From the NCBI GenBank assembly GCA_963675365.2, contig CAXXVA010000001.1:744001-808000 (forward strand): 64,000 nucleotides of DNA, given 5' to 3'. Shown here in pieces: positions 16,875 to 24,947 of the stretch (position 1 is the stretch's first letter; each line of letters begins with the position of its first letter). The position numbers and the translations under genes are program-made. The stretch is from CAXXOK01 sp963675365. GTDB lineage: Bacteria; Bacillota; Clostridia; Christensenellales; Aristaeellaceae. The notes beneath the pieces are model-generated. The model searched no databases, was not told the DNA's origin, and saw only the letters and a list, made by a program, of their open reading frames with translations.

Positions 16875-18241
16875 TTCGCGGCGGGCGTCCGCTTCACAAA
16901 GTTGCCGTAGCCTGCCTCGCCCACGAATTTTCCGTCGTCATACACCAGTTTCCCGCGCAGGTAGGTCTGCACCGGATAGCCCTGAAAGGTTTTGCCCTCC
17001 CAGATGGTGTGGTCGTAATCGGAGTGCATGTTGTCCATTGAAACCGTCAGGGTTTTTTTTGGGTCGTAAAGCACGATATCGGCGTCCTTGCCCACGGTAA
17101 GCGAGCCCTTGGTGTCGCAGCCGAAAATTTTCGCCGGGTTTGAAGCGCACAGCTGCACCGCGCGTTCAAAGCTGATTTTCCCCTCGTTGGCGGCCGAAAG
17201 CATGTAGGGATACAGGTTTTCCACGCCCGCGCAGCCGTTGGGAATCTTGGTGAAATCGTCCTTGCCCCAGTCCTTCTCATAGCTCATAAACGGGCAGTGG
17301 TCGGTGGCGACGGTGTCGATGGAGCCGTCCTTGACGGCCTTCCACAGCGCGTCCCGGCTCTCCTGGCCCTTGATGGGCGGGGAGCACACGAAGTTGCGCC
17401 CGTCCTCCCGCTTGTACACGTCGCAGGTGAACTCCAGGTACTGCGGGCAGGTTTCCACAAAGATAGGCGCGCCCGCGCGTTTGGCGGCCACGGCGGCCTC
17501 CAGGCCCTCCTGATCCGCCATGTGCACGATGTACAGCGGCGCGTCCACCGATTTCGCCCAGTGAACGGCGCGCTTGTCCGCCTCGGCCTCCACGAACTCC
17601 GGCCGCGACAGGTAGTGGTACCACGCCGAGGTTTTGCCCTCTTTGAGGAATTTCGCGATGTTCATGTCGATCACGTCGGGATTTTCGGCATGCAGGTTGG
17701 TCAGCGCGCCGACCTCCTTGGCCTTTAACAGCACCTTGATAAAGGTGGCGTCGTCCACCATCATGCCTTCTTTTTTATACACGAAAAAGCATTTAAAGCT
17801 TGTGATGCCGTAGTCGGCGGCCGCCTGAAACTCGTCCAGCAGCGCATCGTCGTTGAGGTCGGTGATAATGCAGTGAAAGGCATAATCCACGCACGCCTGC
17901 GGATCGCACAGCGCACGGCGGGTTTCCACGGTTTCCAGAATGCCGGAGCCTTTGCGCTGCATCGGATAATCAAACACCGTGGTGACGCCACCGCAGGCCG
18001 CCGCGCGCGTGCCCGCCAGGTAGCTGTCCGCCGATACCGTGCCGCCGAACGGCATCTCCAAATGCGTATGCACGTCGATCGCGCCGGGCAGCACCAGCAT
18101 GCCGCTTGCGTCCACCGTTTGCTCGGCAGGCACGGAAAGCTCGGTTCCGATCAGCGCAATTTTCCCGTCCTGTACGGCGATATCCGCCTTGAACGTCGTC
18201 TCGGCAGTGACCACGGTTCCGTTTTTGATCAGCAGATCCAT
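16871..18241 (-). CDS. hydA: Dihydropyrimidinase (D-hydantoinase)
   Basis: This 456-residue binuclear zinc amidohydrolase opens dihydrouracil/dihydrothymine to N-carbamoyl-beta-amino acids, step two of the pathway. Motifs seen are DVHTHLEMPFGG (metal His pair), the Lys to be carboxylated in SFKCFFVYKK, NLHAENPD, PLYIVHMADQEG and VATDHCPF, all diagnostic for cyclic amidohydrolases of the hydantoinase class. ATG at 18241 follows AGGAGG at 8 bases; the longer open frame upstream has no such site. It overlaps the preA-like gene by 4 bp and follows the binding-protein gene after 84 bp. Confidence 0.94.
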   Translation of the reverse strand: MDLLIKNGTVVTAETTFKADIAVQDGKIALIGTELSVPAEQTVDASGMLVLPGAIDVHTHLEMPFGGTVSADSYLAGTRAAACGGVTTVFDYPMQRKGSGILETVETRRALCDPQACVDYAFHCIITDLNDDALLDEFQAAADYGITSFKCFFVYKKEGMMVDDATFIKVLLKAKEVGALTNLHAENPDVIDMNIAKFLKEGKTSAWYHYLSRPEFVEAEADKRAVHWAKSVDAPLYIVHMADQEGLEAAVAAKRAGAPIFVETCPQYLEFTCDVYKREDGRNFVCSPPIKGQESRDALWKAVKDGSIDTVATDHCPFMSYEKDWGKDDFTKIPNGCAGVENLYPYMLSAANEGKISFERAVQLCASNPAKIFGCDTKGSLTVGKDADIVLYDPKKTLTVSMDNMHSDYDHTIWEGKTFQGYPVQTYLRGKLVYDDGKFVGEAGYGNFVKRTPAAK

Positions 18242-18325
18242 TGCAAAGTCCTCCTTAGATACAGGCCTCGGGGAGCGCGGCAAGCCGCGCCCCCGAAGGC
18301 ATATTGATGGGGATAGGGCAATCGG

Positions 18326-19417
18326 TTATTCGGTGATTTTGTACACGAGCACCAGACCGCTGCGCTGGAAGAACTGCGCGACTTCGATCAGGCCCATGCC
18401 GCCGGCGTTGGCGGCGATGAGGTTGGATACCCAGGTCACGCCGAAGTCCACCTGGCCGGTGTACACGGCGGTCGTCTCGGCGATGTCGCCGCCGCCGGGA
18501 ACGATGGTCACGCTGAGGCCGACTTCGTCATAGTAGCCTTTGTCCAGCGCCACATAATAACCCATGAACTGCGCCTGCGGCAGCCACTTGAGCTGGATGC
18601 TGACGTCGGTCTTTTCCGGGGCCTCCAGCACCGCGTCATCGGCGGTGGCGGCGAGATAGTAGCTGTCGTCATATACGTCCGCCAGGGTCATGCCGGCGAG
18701 CGCGTCGGCGGCAACGGAGTCCGCCAGCTGAATGTAGGTCTGCGCAAGGGTCAGCGTCTGGGCCATTGCGGCTTCGTCGATCATGCCGTAATCGGTAACG
18801 GTGTTACCCATGGTGTCGGTCTCCACGAGCTTTTTCACTTCCTGGGCCATGTAGGCCTGGTGATCGCTGGAGACGGAGGAGCCGTAGTTGTACACGATCT
18901 CGGCGGCTTCCTCGGGATTGGCGCAGGCATACGCCCAGCCCTTGACGGACGCGGCGATGAAGGCCTTAACGGTGTTGGGGTTTTCGGCCGCGAACGCGGC
19001 GGTGGTGAAGAGGTTGTCCTCCAGCATTGCCACGCCTTCGTCGTTCATGTCGATGTAGGATACGGTGTCGCCGTAGCCGTAGCCGCCGTCGTAGGAATTC
19101 ATGACGAGGCCCAGCTCGTTGTAGGTCATCGCGGAAGCGGCGAGCAGGGAGCCGTCGTCAAATCCGTCCATGTCGAACGCCTGGCTCAGGTAGGTGGTCG
19201 GCTGGCCGTATTTGGTCAGCAGCGCCTGAATTTCGTATTCGTTGCCCAGGCCCCAGTTGCCGACCATGCCTTTGGACGCGGCATCGACGATAATCTCCTC
19301 GGCGGTCGAATCGGCGGTGTATGCCGCCGCGACGGCGGGCAGGACAACCAGCGTCATTACGAGAACCAGCGTCATGATCCAGGCCAGAAAAGAGTTCTTG
19401 TTGTTACGGTTCCTCAT
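18326..19417 (-). CDS. NMT1/THI5-type substrate-binding protein, apparently circularly permuted
   Basis: This 363-residue exported binding protein has a signal peptide (about 1-32, ending VVLPAVAAA), probably periplasm-facing or membrane-associated. It serves the ABC importer encoded next to it. The domain order is odd. In the NMT1/THI5-like family the segment like VSIQLKWLPQAQFMGYYVAL followed by GQVDFGVTW and AQFFQRSGLVLV is N-terminal, but here it forms residues about 270-363 and the protein stops right after it. The lobe that normally follows (GNWGLGNEYEIQALL, SAMTYNE, DEGVAMLEDNLF, SVKGWAYA) comes first. ATG at 19417 is preferred (AGGGGG at 9 bases). Context suggests pyrimidines or their derivatives as ligand; that is an inference. 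Confidence 0.85.
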   Translation of the reverse strand: MRNRNNKNSFLAWIMTLVLVMTLVVLPAVAAAYTADSTAEEIIVDAASKGMVGNWGLGNEYEIQALLTKYGQPTTYLSQAFDMDGFDDGSLLAASAMTYNELGLVMNSYDGGYGYGDTVSYIDMNDEGVAMLEDNLFTTAAFAAENPNTVKAFIAASVKGWAYACANPEEAAEIVYNYGSSVSSDHQAYMAQEVKKLVETDTMGNTVTDYGMIDEAAMAQTLTLAQTYIQLADSVAADALAGMTLADVYDDSYYLAATADDAVLEAPEKTDVSIQLKWLPQAQFMGYYVALDKGYYDEVGLSVTIVPGGGDIAETTAVYTGQVDFGVTWVSNLIAANAGGMGLIEVAQFFQRSGLVLVYKITE

Positions 19418-19461
19418 GTGCATTTTCCCCCTATAGTTCATATTTATCCTATCTGAACGGA

Positions 19462-20262
19462 CTATTTGCGTCCCTTCAGCAGAATGCTCTCGGCTAGCAG
19501 CAAAAGCATATACAGCAGGATGCCCATCACGCAGGCAACCAGGATATACGCCCAGGCTGTGGCGAATTGCGCCAGTACGATGTTTTCGCGGATCTGCCGG
19601 CCCACGCCGATGATGTACTCCGCGAAATACTCCGACACCAGCGCGGAAATGATGCTGCCCGGCACGCTGACCCGCAGCGCCGTAAACACAAACGGCAGGC
19701 TGTTGGGCACGCGGAGCTTGAAGAACACCTGGCGCTTGTTGGAGGCGACGGAGTGCATCATTTCCTCCGAAAAGGGCTTGAGCTCCGTCAGCCCGCGATA
19801 GGCGTTCACGCTCATGGCAACGGTGCAGGTGATGGTCACCACCAGGATTTTAGCGACCATGCTGCGGACGCTGGCGACGGAGCTGACGTCCTTGGTCAGG
19901 TTGTTTAAAATCGGGGCGATGGCGATGATGGGAATGGCGTTGAACGCCGAAGCCAGCGTGAGGCCGCCCCTGCCCCACTTTTTGAAAATCGCGGCGAGGA
20001 CGCCAAGCCCGTACCCCAGCAGCGATCCCAGCGTCAGTCCGCCAAGCGCTACGATCAGCGTCGCCAAGACGTTTTTCATCACAGCGGGGAAGTTATCCCC
20101 GATGATGGCAAGAATGCGGGACGGCAGCGGCAGGGTGAAGGTGTCCGCGCCCAGGATTTTGTGCAGCAGTTCCGTCTGCCACAGCACAACCACTAAAACG
20201 CCGAACGCAATCGGATAGACGAATGTGGAAACGCTGTCCCAGGTAAGCTTTTTCTTGGTCAT
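19462..20262 (-). CDS. ABC transporter permease (pyrimidine-type importer, subunit 1)
   Basis: This 266-residue integral membrane protein of the BPD_transp_1 superfamily (SsuC/ThiX/RutG-neighbour type) has about six hydrophobic helices. The cytoplasmic coupling loop is recognisable as KLRVPNSLPFVFTALRVSVP, the EAA-type motif that contacts the ATPase. It partners with the permease gene that overlaps it at 20259-20262, the ATPase and the binding protein. A heterodimeric permease is therefore likely. Substrate assignment to pyrimidines or their breakdown intermediates rests only on the operon. Confidence 0.9.
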   Translation of the reverse strand: MTKKKLTWDSVSTFVYPIAFGVLVVVLWQTELLHKILGADTFTLPLPSRILAIIGDNFPAVMKNVLATLIVALGGLTLGSLLGYGLGVLAAIFKKWGRGGLTLASAFNAIPIIAIAPILNNLTKDVSSVASVRSMVAKILVVTITCTVAMSVNAYRGLTELKPFSEEMMHSVASNKRQVFFKLRVPNSLPFVFTALRVSVPGSIISALVSEYFAEYIIGVGRQIRENIVLAQFATAWAYILVACVMGILLYMLLLLAESILLKGRK

Positions 20263-21140
20263 GGCGCGGTCACACTCGCTTTCCCGGCGGATTTAAGCTT
20301 CAATCCGCCGTTTTTCTTTGTGCCGTTTGGGCGCCCGGCGGAGAAAAACCGTTCCAGCCAGCTCATCAGCTGATAGCTTAAAATGCCGATAATGGCGCTT
20401 AGGAACACGATCTGCCAGAATACGTAGATGGACATCGCGTGCTTGAGGGACTGGGACATCATGCACCCAAGCCCGCCGCCGCCCTGCAGCGTATCCACCA
20501 GAATGGAGGCGGTAATCGCAAGCGGCGCCGCGATTTTCAGCCCCGAAAACAGATAGGGAATGGAGAAGGGGATCATGAGCTTTGCATAGATCTGCCCGCG
20601 GCTGGCCGCCAGCGAATACATCAGGTCGTGTTTTTCCTTCTCCACCGCCTTGAAGCCCGAAAGCGTGCTGGTCGCAACAGGGTAAAAGGTCAGGATGGCG
20701 GCGATCAGGATACGGCTTTTGTCGATATCCTTGGTCACGGCAAGCACAATCGGCGCCATGCCGAGGATCGGGATCATCTGGATGATCATCAGGTAGGGAA
20801 AGAGCATCTTTTCAATGGCGCGGAAACGGCTCATCAGCAATGCCAGAACGAACCCCACGCACGCGCCCTCCGCAAAGCCGATCCCCGCGCGCATCAGGGT
20901 GATCCACGCGTTGTCCAGCACCAGCTGGATAGCGGTTTGCCGCCCGTTCACCTTTTGGGTGGAGAACACGCTTTCCACGATCTGCCACAGGTGCGGAAGC
21001 ACGTTTTGCGGCGAGCGCTTGACGGTGGCGATATACGTCGCCCCAAGCTCCCACACCACAATCAGCCCGACGACCCACGCCACGGTCACCCATTTGTCGG
21101 AGGAGAGAAATCTCTTCCAGGCGCTGCTTCTCAAAGCCAT
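20259..21140 (-). CDS. ABC transporter permease (subunit 2)
   Basis: This is a 293-residue integral membrane permease of the same superfamily as its neighbour. The EAA-type coupling loop reads AKLMIPFSIPYLFSGLKIAAP, and about six membrane helices can be drawn between residues 18 and 265. The C-terminus is a basic Lys/Gly-rich tail (about 265-293). The ATG at 21140 overlaps the stop of the ATPase gene (TAATG), with GGAG in the ATPase's last codons serving as ribosome binding site, so the subunits are translationally coupled. Confidence 0.9.
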   Translation of the reverse strand: MALRSSAWKRFLSSDKWVTVAWVVGLIVVWELGATYIATVKRSPQNVLPHLWQIVESVFSTQKVNGRQTAIQLVLDNAWITLMRAGIGFAEGACVGFVLALLMSRFRAIEKMLFPYLMIIQMIPILGMAPIVLAVTKDIDKSRILIAAILTFYPVATSTLSGFKAVEKEKHDLMYSLAASRGQIYAKLMIPFSIPYLFSGLKIAAPLAITASILVDTLQGGGGLGCMMSQSLKHAMSIYVFWQIVFLSAIIGILSYQLMSWLERFFSAGRPNGTKKNGGLKLKSAGKASVTAP

Positions 21141-21958
21141 TACATCTCCTCAAAGCTGCCGCGCACCTTGGAAACCAGCGCGACAAATTCAGGCGTTTCC
21201 TTTACGCGCAGCGAGCGCGGACGCGGCAGGGTAACGTCCACCACGGCGGACACGCGGCCGGGGTGCGGCGACAGCACCACGATGCGGTCGGACAGGAACA
21301 CGGCCTCGGAAATATTGTGGGTTACAAATACGATGGTTTTATGCGTTTTGTGCCAGATCGTCAGCAAATCCTCGTGAAGCCTTTCCTTGGTGAACTCGTC
21401 CAAGGCGGAAAACGGCTCGTCCATCAGCAGGATCTCCGGCTTGATCGCCAGCGCGCGGGCGATGCCGACGCGCTGCTGCATGCCGCCGGACAACTGGTGC
21501 GGGTAGTGGTGGCCGAACTTCATCAGCCCCACCATCTCCAGCATTTCCGTAACCGTTTTGGTGCGGCGCGGCTTGGGGATGCCCTGCACCTCCATAGGCA
21601 TGCACACGTTGCGGCGCACGGTTCGCCAGTCAAACAGCACCGGACTTTGGAACACGATGCCAAATTTTTTCTGCAGCCGGATATCGTGCGGGCTTTGGCC
21701 GCGTACGGTGATGCTTCCGCCCGACGGCTTCTGCAAGTCGGCAATGGCGCGCAGCATGGTGGTTTTTCCGCAGCCGGAGGGCCCGACCAGCGACACGAAT
21801 TCCCCCTGGCGGATCTCCAGGTTGACGTTGGTCAGCGCGTCTATGGTCGCCGTGCCGTTTTGATCGGGAAAGCTGACGGACAGATTCTGTATTCTGATTT
21901 CAACCCCGTCGGGCACAAGCACGTTTTGGCGGTTGGGGTCCGGTACGAGTCGCTGCAT
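21140..21958 (-). CDS. ABC transporter ATPase (importer)
   Basis: This 272-residue nucleotide-binding subunit is of the SsuB/TauB/ThiZ type. It shows Walker A (GPSGCGKTT), Q-loop (FQSPVLFDWRTV), signature LSGGMQQRVGIARAL, Walker B (ILLMDEPFSALDEFT) and H-loop (VFVTHNISEAV). All catalytic residues are present. ATG at 21958 follows GGAGGAGACACC. It is the first transport gene of the operon, followed without gaps by both permeases. Confidence 0.93.
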   Translation of the reverse strand: MQRLVPDPNRQNVLVPDGVEIRIQNLSVSFPDQNGTATIDALTNVNLEIRQGEFVSLVGPSGCGKTTMLRAIADLQKPSGGSITVRGQSPHDIRLQKKFGIVFQSPVLFDWRTVRRNVCMPMEVQGIPKPRRTKTVTEMLEMVGLMKFGHHYPHQLSGGMQQRVGIARALAIKPEILLMDEPFSALDEFTKERLHEDLLTIWHKTHKTIVFVTHNISEAVFLSDRIVVLSPHPGRVSAVVDVTLPRPRSLRVKETPEFVALVSKVRGSFEEM

Positions 21959-21992
21959 GGTGTCTCCTCCGAATCAATATCTTCAAGAACGC

Positions 21993-22027
21993 ACAAAGAC
22001 GCAAGGCTGATCGCCTTACGTCTTTGT
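21993..22027. other. Hairpin between dehydrogenase and transporter genes
   Basis: ACAAAGACG (21993-22001) pairs with CGTCTTTGT (22019-22027), with an inner AAGGC/GCCTT stem. No T-run follows on either strand, so it is more likely an mRNA processing or stability element inside the operon than a terminator. Confidence 0.4.
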
Positions 22028-22059
22028 AATGCGGTGTGCGGTTTAATCGGTTCTGCGGT

Positions 22060-23205
22060 TCAGTAGAGGCTTTGGTAAAGCGCTACGACATCTTCGTGCG
22101 ATACGGGACACAGGGTGTTGGATGGACTGCCGGATTGAATGGCTTCGGTCGCCATCTGGTCAGCCTGGGCAAAAAACTCGTCTTTGGGTATGCCGTAGGC
22201 TTCCGGGGACGGGATATCCAGCACCTTGGTCAGCGCTTGCAGCTGTGTGATCAGGATCTGCGCGGCGTCCGCATCGCTGTGGGATGCTTTGGCGAAACCG
22301 ATGGCGCGCGCCAGCTTGGCAAAGCGCTCCGGGGCGCCCTTGGCCGCAAATGCCAGGCACGGCGCCAGCAGCATGGCGTTGCTCAGGCCGTGAGGCACGT
22401 GGAATTTGGCGCCGATGGGCCGGCTCATGCCGTGGACGATGGTGACCGACGCGTTGCAGATGCACACGCCCGCCTCGTAAGCCGCGATTGCCATGGATTC
22501 GCGGTCCGCCAGAGCGCTGCCGTCATGGGTCGCCGTCGGCAGGCTTTCAAAGCAGCGTTTCACCGCGTCGACCGCAAGCGGATCGCTGAGGGGATTGGCA
22601 CGTTTGGAGGTGTAGGCCTCCACGGCGTGGGTCAGCGCGTCCATACCGGTGTAAGCGGTCAGCTTGGCGGGCATCGATACGGTCAGCGTGGGATCGACGA
22701 TCGCCAGCTTCGGCAGCAGCGCGTCGCCCTTTAGCAGCAGCTTGGCGTTGGTCTCCGCGTCGGTAATCACGGTATAGCGCGTCGCCTCCGAGCCGGTGCC
22801 CGCGGTGGTTGGGATCAGCGCAAACGGCGGCACCTCGGCCGCGATTTCCTTGCCCGCATGCCCGCACACGCTGCCCGGCAGCACCGCGCTGACGGCAATG
22901 CCCTTGGCGCAATCCAGCGCGCTGCCGCCGCCGATGCCGATGATACAGTCGCAGTTCTCGCTTTGGTACAGCGCCGCGCCGGCCGCGACCATACGATCGT
23001 CGGGCTCGGACGGGATATCGGAAAACACGGCATAGGGTACGCCGTCAAGCAGCGCCGTCAGGCGGCGGAAGGCGTCCCGTTTTACGGTGTTGGGCCCCGT
23101 AACGAGCAGCGGTTTGCCGCCGAGCGCAAGCAGCGCGTCCTTGCAGCTTTCCAATACGCCCTCGCCGAAAACGGACCGGCCCGGGGTCATCAGGGTAAAT
23201 GGCAT
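22060..23205 (-). CDS. Iron-containing alcohol dehydrogenase, probable malonate-semialdehyde reductase
   Basis: This 381-residue group III (Fe-ADH) dehydrogenase binds NAD(P) through GIGGGSALDCAKG (about residues 93-105). Metal ligands lie in HGMSRPIGAKFHVPHGLSN, the family signature. TTAGTGSEAT is the substrate/cofactor loop. Its place directly after the beta-alanine aminotransferase suggests it reduces the resulting malonate semialdehyde to 3-hydroxypropionate, giving an anaerobe a way to reoxidise NAD(P)H. That role is inferred from context; the family is promiscuous. ATG at 23205 follows GGAGG at 6-7 bases. Confidence 0.87.
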   Translation of the reverse strand: MPFTLMTPGRSVFGEGVLESCKDALLALGGKPLLVTGPNTVKRDAFRRLTALLDGVPYAVFSDIPSEPDDRMVAAGAALYQSENCDCIIGIGGGSALDCAKGIAVSAVLPGSVCGHAGKEIAAEVPPFALIPTTAGTGSEATRYTVITDAETNAKLLLKGDALLPKLAIVDPTLTVSMPAKLTAYTGMDALTHAVEAYTSKRANPLSDPLAVDAVKRCFESLPTATHDGSALADRESMAIAAYEAGVCICNASVTIVHGMSRPIGAKFHVPHGLSNAMLLAPCLAFAAKGAPERFAKLARAIGFAKASHSDADAAQILITQLQALTKVLDIPSPEAYGIPKDEFFAQADQMATEAIQSGSPSNTLCPVSHEDVVALYQSLY

Positions 23206-23217
23206 ATATATCCTCCG

Positions 23218-24540
23218 TTACAGCGAAGCGTCCACTTCCGTTAAAACTTCATCCAGCTTCCGCAGTTCTTCCACCAGTTGTTCTTCGGTGATAATCAGCG
23301 GCGGCATGACAAGGATCATATTCTCGTGCGTGTAGGTCATGAATCCTTTGGCGGCCAGCATTTTCAGGATGCCCTTCATGATTCCCTGCGGATCACTGCC
23401 GTAGGGCACCAGCGGTTCCTTGGTTCCCTTGCTCTTGACGAGCTCGACGCTTGAAAACAGGCCGATGGCGCGCACGTCGCCCACGCAGGGGTGCTTTTCC
23501 ATCATGGCCTCGAGCTGCGCTTTGAGCACCTCGCCCATTTTCGTCACATGCCCGGGAATCCCGAGGTTGAAGTATTCGTCCACGCAGGCAAGGCCTGCGG
23601 CGCAGGCCAGCGGATGGCCGGAGTAGGTCAGCCCGCAGGAGAGGAGATGATCGTCGAAATACTCCGCGATCTGCTTGCTCACCACCACGCCGCCCAGCGG
23701 CACATAGCCGCAGGTGACGCCTTTGGCGAAGGTGACGATATCGGGTTTGACGCCGAAATGCTCAAAGCAGAACATGGTGCCCGTGCGGCACCAGCCGGTC
23801 ATCACCTCGTCCAGCACCATCAGAATACCGTACTTGTCGCAAATCGCACGCACGCCTTCCATATAACCGTCCGGCGGGATGATCACGCCGTTGGACCCGC
23901 AGATCGGCTCCATCACGATCGCCGCGATGGTGGATGGATTTTCATACTGCACCTGCTCTTCGAGCTTTGCCAGATAATATTTCGAGGCTTCCGCGTCCGA
24001 GGAAAACGCGACCGGCTCGCGGTAAACGTAGGGATCGAAAAACTTCACAAATCCCGGAATGCCGGGCTCCAGCGGAAAACGCCGCGGTTCGCCCGTCAGG
24101 TTGCCCGCGCCGAACGACGCGCCGTGGTAGCTGCGGTAACGGCTGAACACCTTCCAGCGGCCTGTGGCCATGCGCGCCATCTTGATGGCGTTTTCGTTCG
24201 CCTCCGCCCCCGCGTTGGTGAAAAACACCTTCGCCATGTTGTCGGGCATCAGGCCGATGATCTTCTTGGCGAGTTCCGCGCGCGGCTCCGCGCCGTACCC
24301 GGGGGACACGAAACAGTACTTGTCCACCTGCGCCTTGATGGCGTCGCCGATCGCCTGGTTGCCGAAACCCAGGTTCATATTCACCAGCTGGGAGGACATA
24401 TCGGTATAGCGATTGCCTTCCGTATCCCAAAAATAGATGCCCTCGCCCCTGGCGACCGGGATCGGGTTGATCGTTTTCTGTACGCTCCATGATTGCAGCA
24501 CATACTGCTTGATCGTCTCGCGGATGGCCTCTCCCGTCAT
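23218..24540 (-). CDS. Class III omega-aminotransferase (probable beta-alanine--pyruvate type)
   Basis: This 440-residue PLP enzyme belongs to the class III aminotransferases. Seen are EGIYFWDTEGNRYTDMSS (N-terminal substrate loop), the cofactor Gly/Ala motif FTNAGAEANENAIKMAR, a Tyr-His pair in YRSYHGASFGAGN, the PLP-ring Asp in MVLDEVMTGWCRTG and the Schiff-base Lys in VTFAKGVTCGYVPLG. In this operon the likely reaction is beta-alanine plus pyruvate (or 2-oxoglutarate) to malonate semialdehyde. ATG at 24540 has GGAGATGAGG upstream. It is the first gene of the pyrimidine operon, read from the promoter at 24611-24639 through a leader hairpin. Confidence 0.9.
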   Translation of the reverse strand: MTGEAIRETIKQYVLQSWSVQKTINPIPVARGEGIYFWDTEGNRYTDMSSQLVNMNLGFGNQAIGDAIKAQVDKYCFVSPGYGAEPRAELAKKIIGLMPDNMAKVFFTNAGAEANENAIKMARMATGRWKVFSRYRSYHGASFGAGNLTGEPRRFPLEPGIPGFVKFFDPYVYREPVAFSSDAEASKYYLAKLEEQVQYENPSTIAAIVMEPICGSNGVIIPPDGYMEGVRAICDKYGILMVLDEVMTGWCRTGTMFCFEHFGVKPDIVTFAKGVTCGYVPLGGVVVSKQIAEYFDDHLLSCGLTYSGHPLACAAGLACVDEYFNLGIPGHVTKMGEVLKAQLEAMMEKHPCVGDVRAIGLFSSVELVKSKGTKEPLVPYGSDPQGIMKGILKMLAAKGFMTYTHENMILVMPPLIITEEQLVEELRKLDEVLTEVDASL

Positions 24541-24554
24541 GACCTCATCTCCAT

Positions 24555-24598
24555 AAAAAAGCACGCCGCGCCGAAGCCTATCGCTTCGTTGCGGCGTG
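24555..24598 (-). terminator. Leader terminator-like hairpin before the pyrimidine operon
   Basis: On the minus strand CACGCCGC (24591-24598) pairs with GCGGCGTG (24562-24569), with an inner CGAAGC/GCTTCG stem, followed directly by CTTTTTT (24555-24561). It lies between the promoter and the ATG, with only about 14 bp left before the start codon, so it looks like an attenuator or a 5' stabilising stem. Confidence 0.6.
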
Positions 24599-24610
24599 AA
24601 AGATGTAGCA

Positions 24611-24639
24611 ATTTTATATCACCCCCGCGGACGTGTCAA
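24611..24639 (-). promoter_or_regulatory. Sigma-A promoter of the pyrimidine operon
   Basis: Minus strand: TTGACA (24634-24639), 17-bp spacer, TAAAAT (24611-24616). Transcription would begin just before the leader hairpin. Confidence 0.8.
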
Positions 24640-24775
24640 GACGCAAAAGTCCACCAGATCGTACATGGGTATTCGTTCCCGCGCATTGCCAGGACCGGAC
24701 GAAACCATTGGCGGACAAGCGATGCAGGGCGAAGCACCACGCAAACCCGCGCTAAATCGTATTCGCTTATGGCGG

Positions 24776-24803
24776 AATTAAATACAATTAAATACAATTA
24801 AAA
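24776..24803. repeat. 10-bp tandem repeat AATTAAATAC
   Basis: AATTAAATAC occurs twice in tandem (24776-24785, 24786-24795), followed by AATTAAAA. It is AT-rich and helically phased in an otherwise GC-rich 407-bp gap (24541-24947). Apart from this repeat, the promoter and the leader hairpin I see nothing in that gap. Confidence 0.5.
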
Positions 24804-24947
24804 AACATCAAAGCCCGGGACGCCCTCGGCCAGGCGGCGCTGAGGCGAAACCGACGATATGATATGCCTGTTGCATTGTTTTTCAATCGTTGCTCGTTTT
24901 TCCCTGGCGATTGTTATAACTGGGTATGGAGGACGGCCCGGAACCGC

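Noticed and set aside
24640..24947. Riboswitch upstream of the pyrimidine operon
   Set aside because: The promoter at 24611-24639 lies downstream of this region, so it is not transcribed as a leader; no known riboswitch core is visible.
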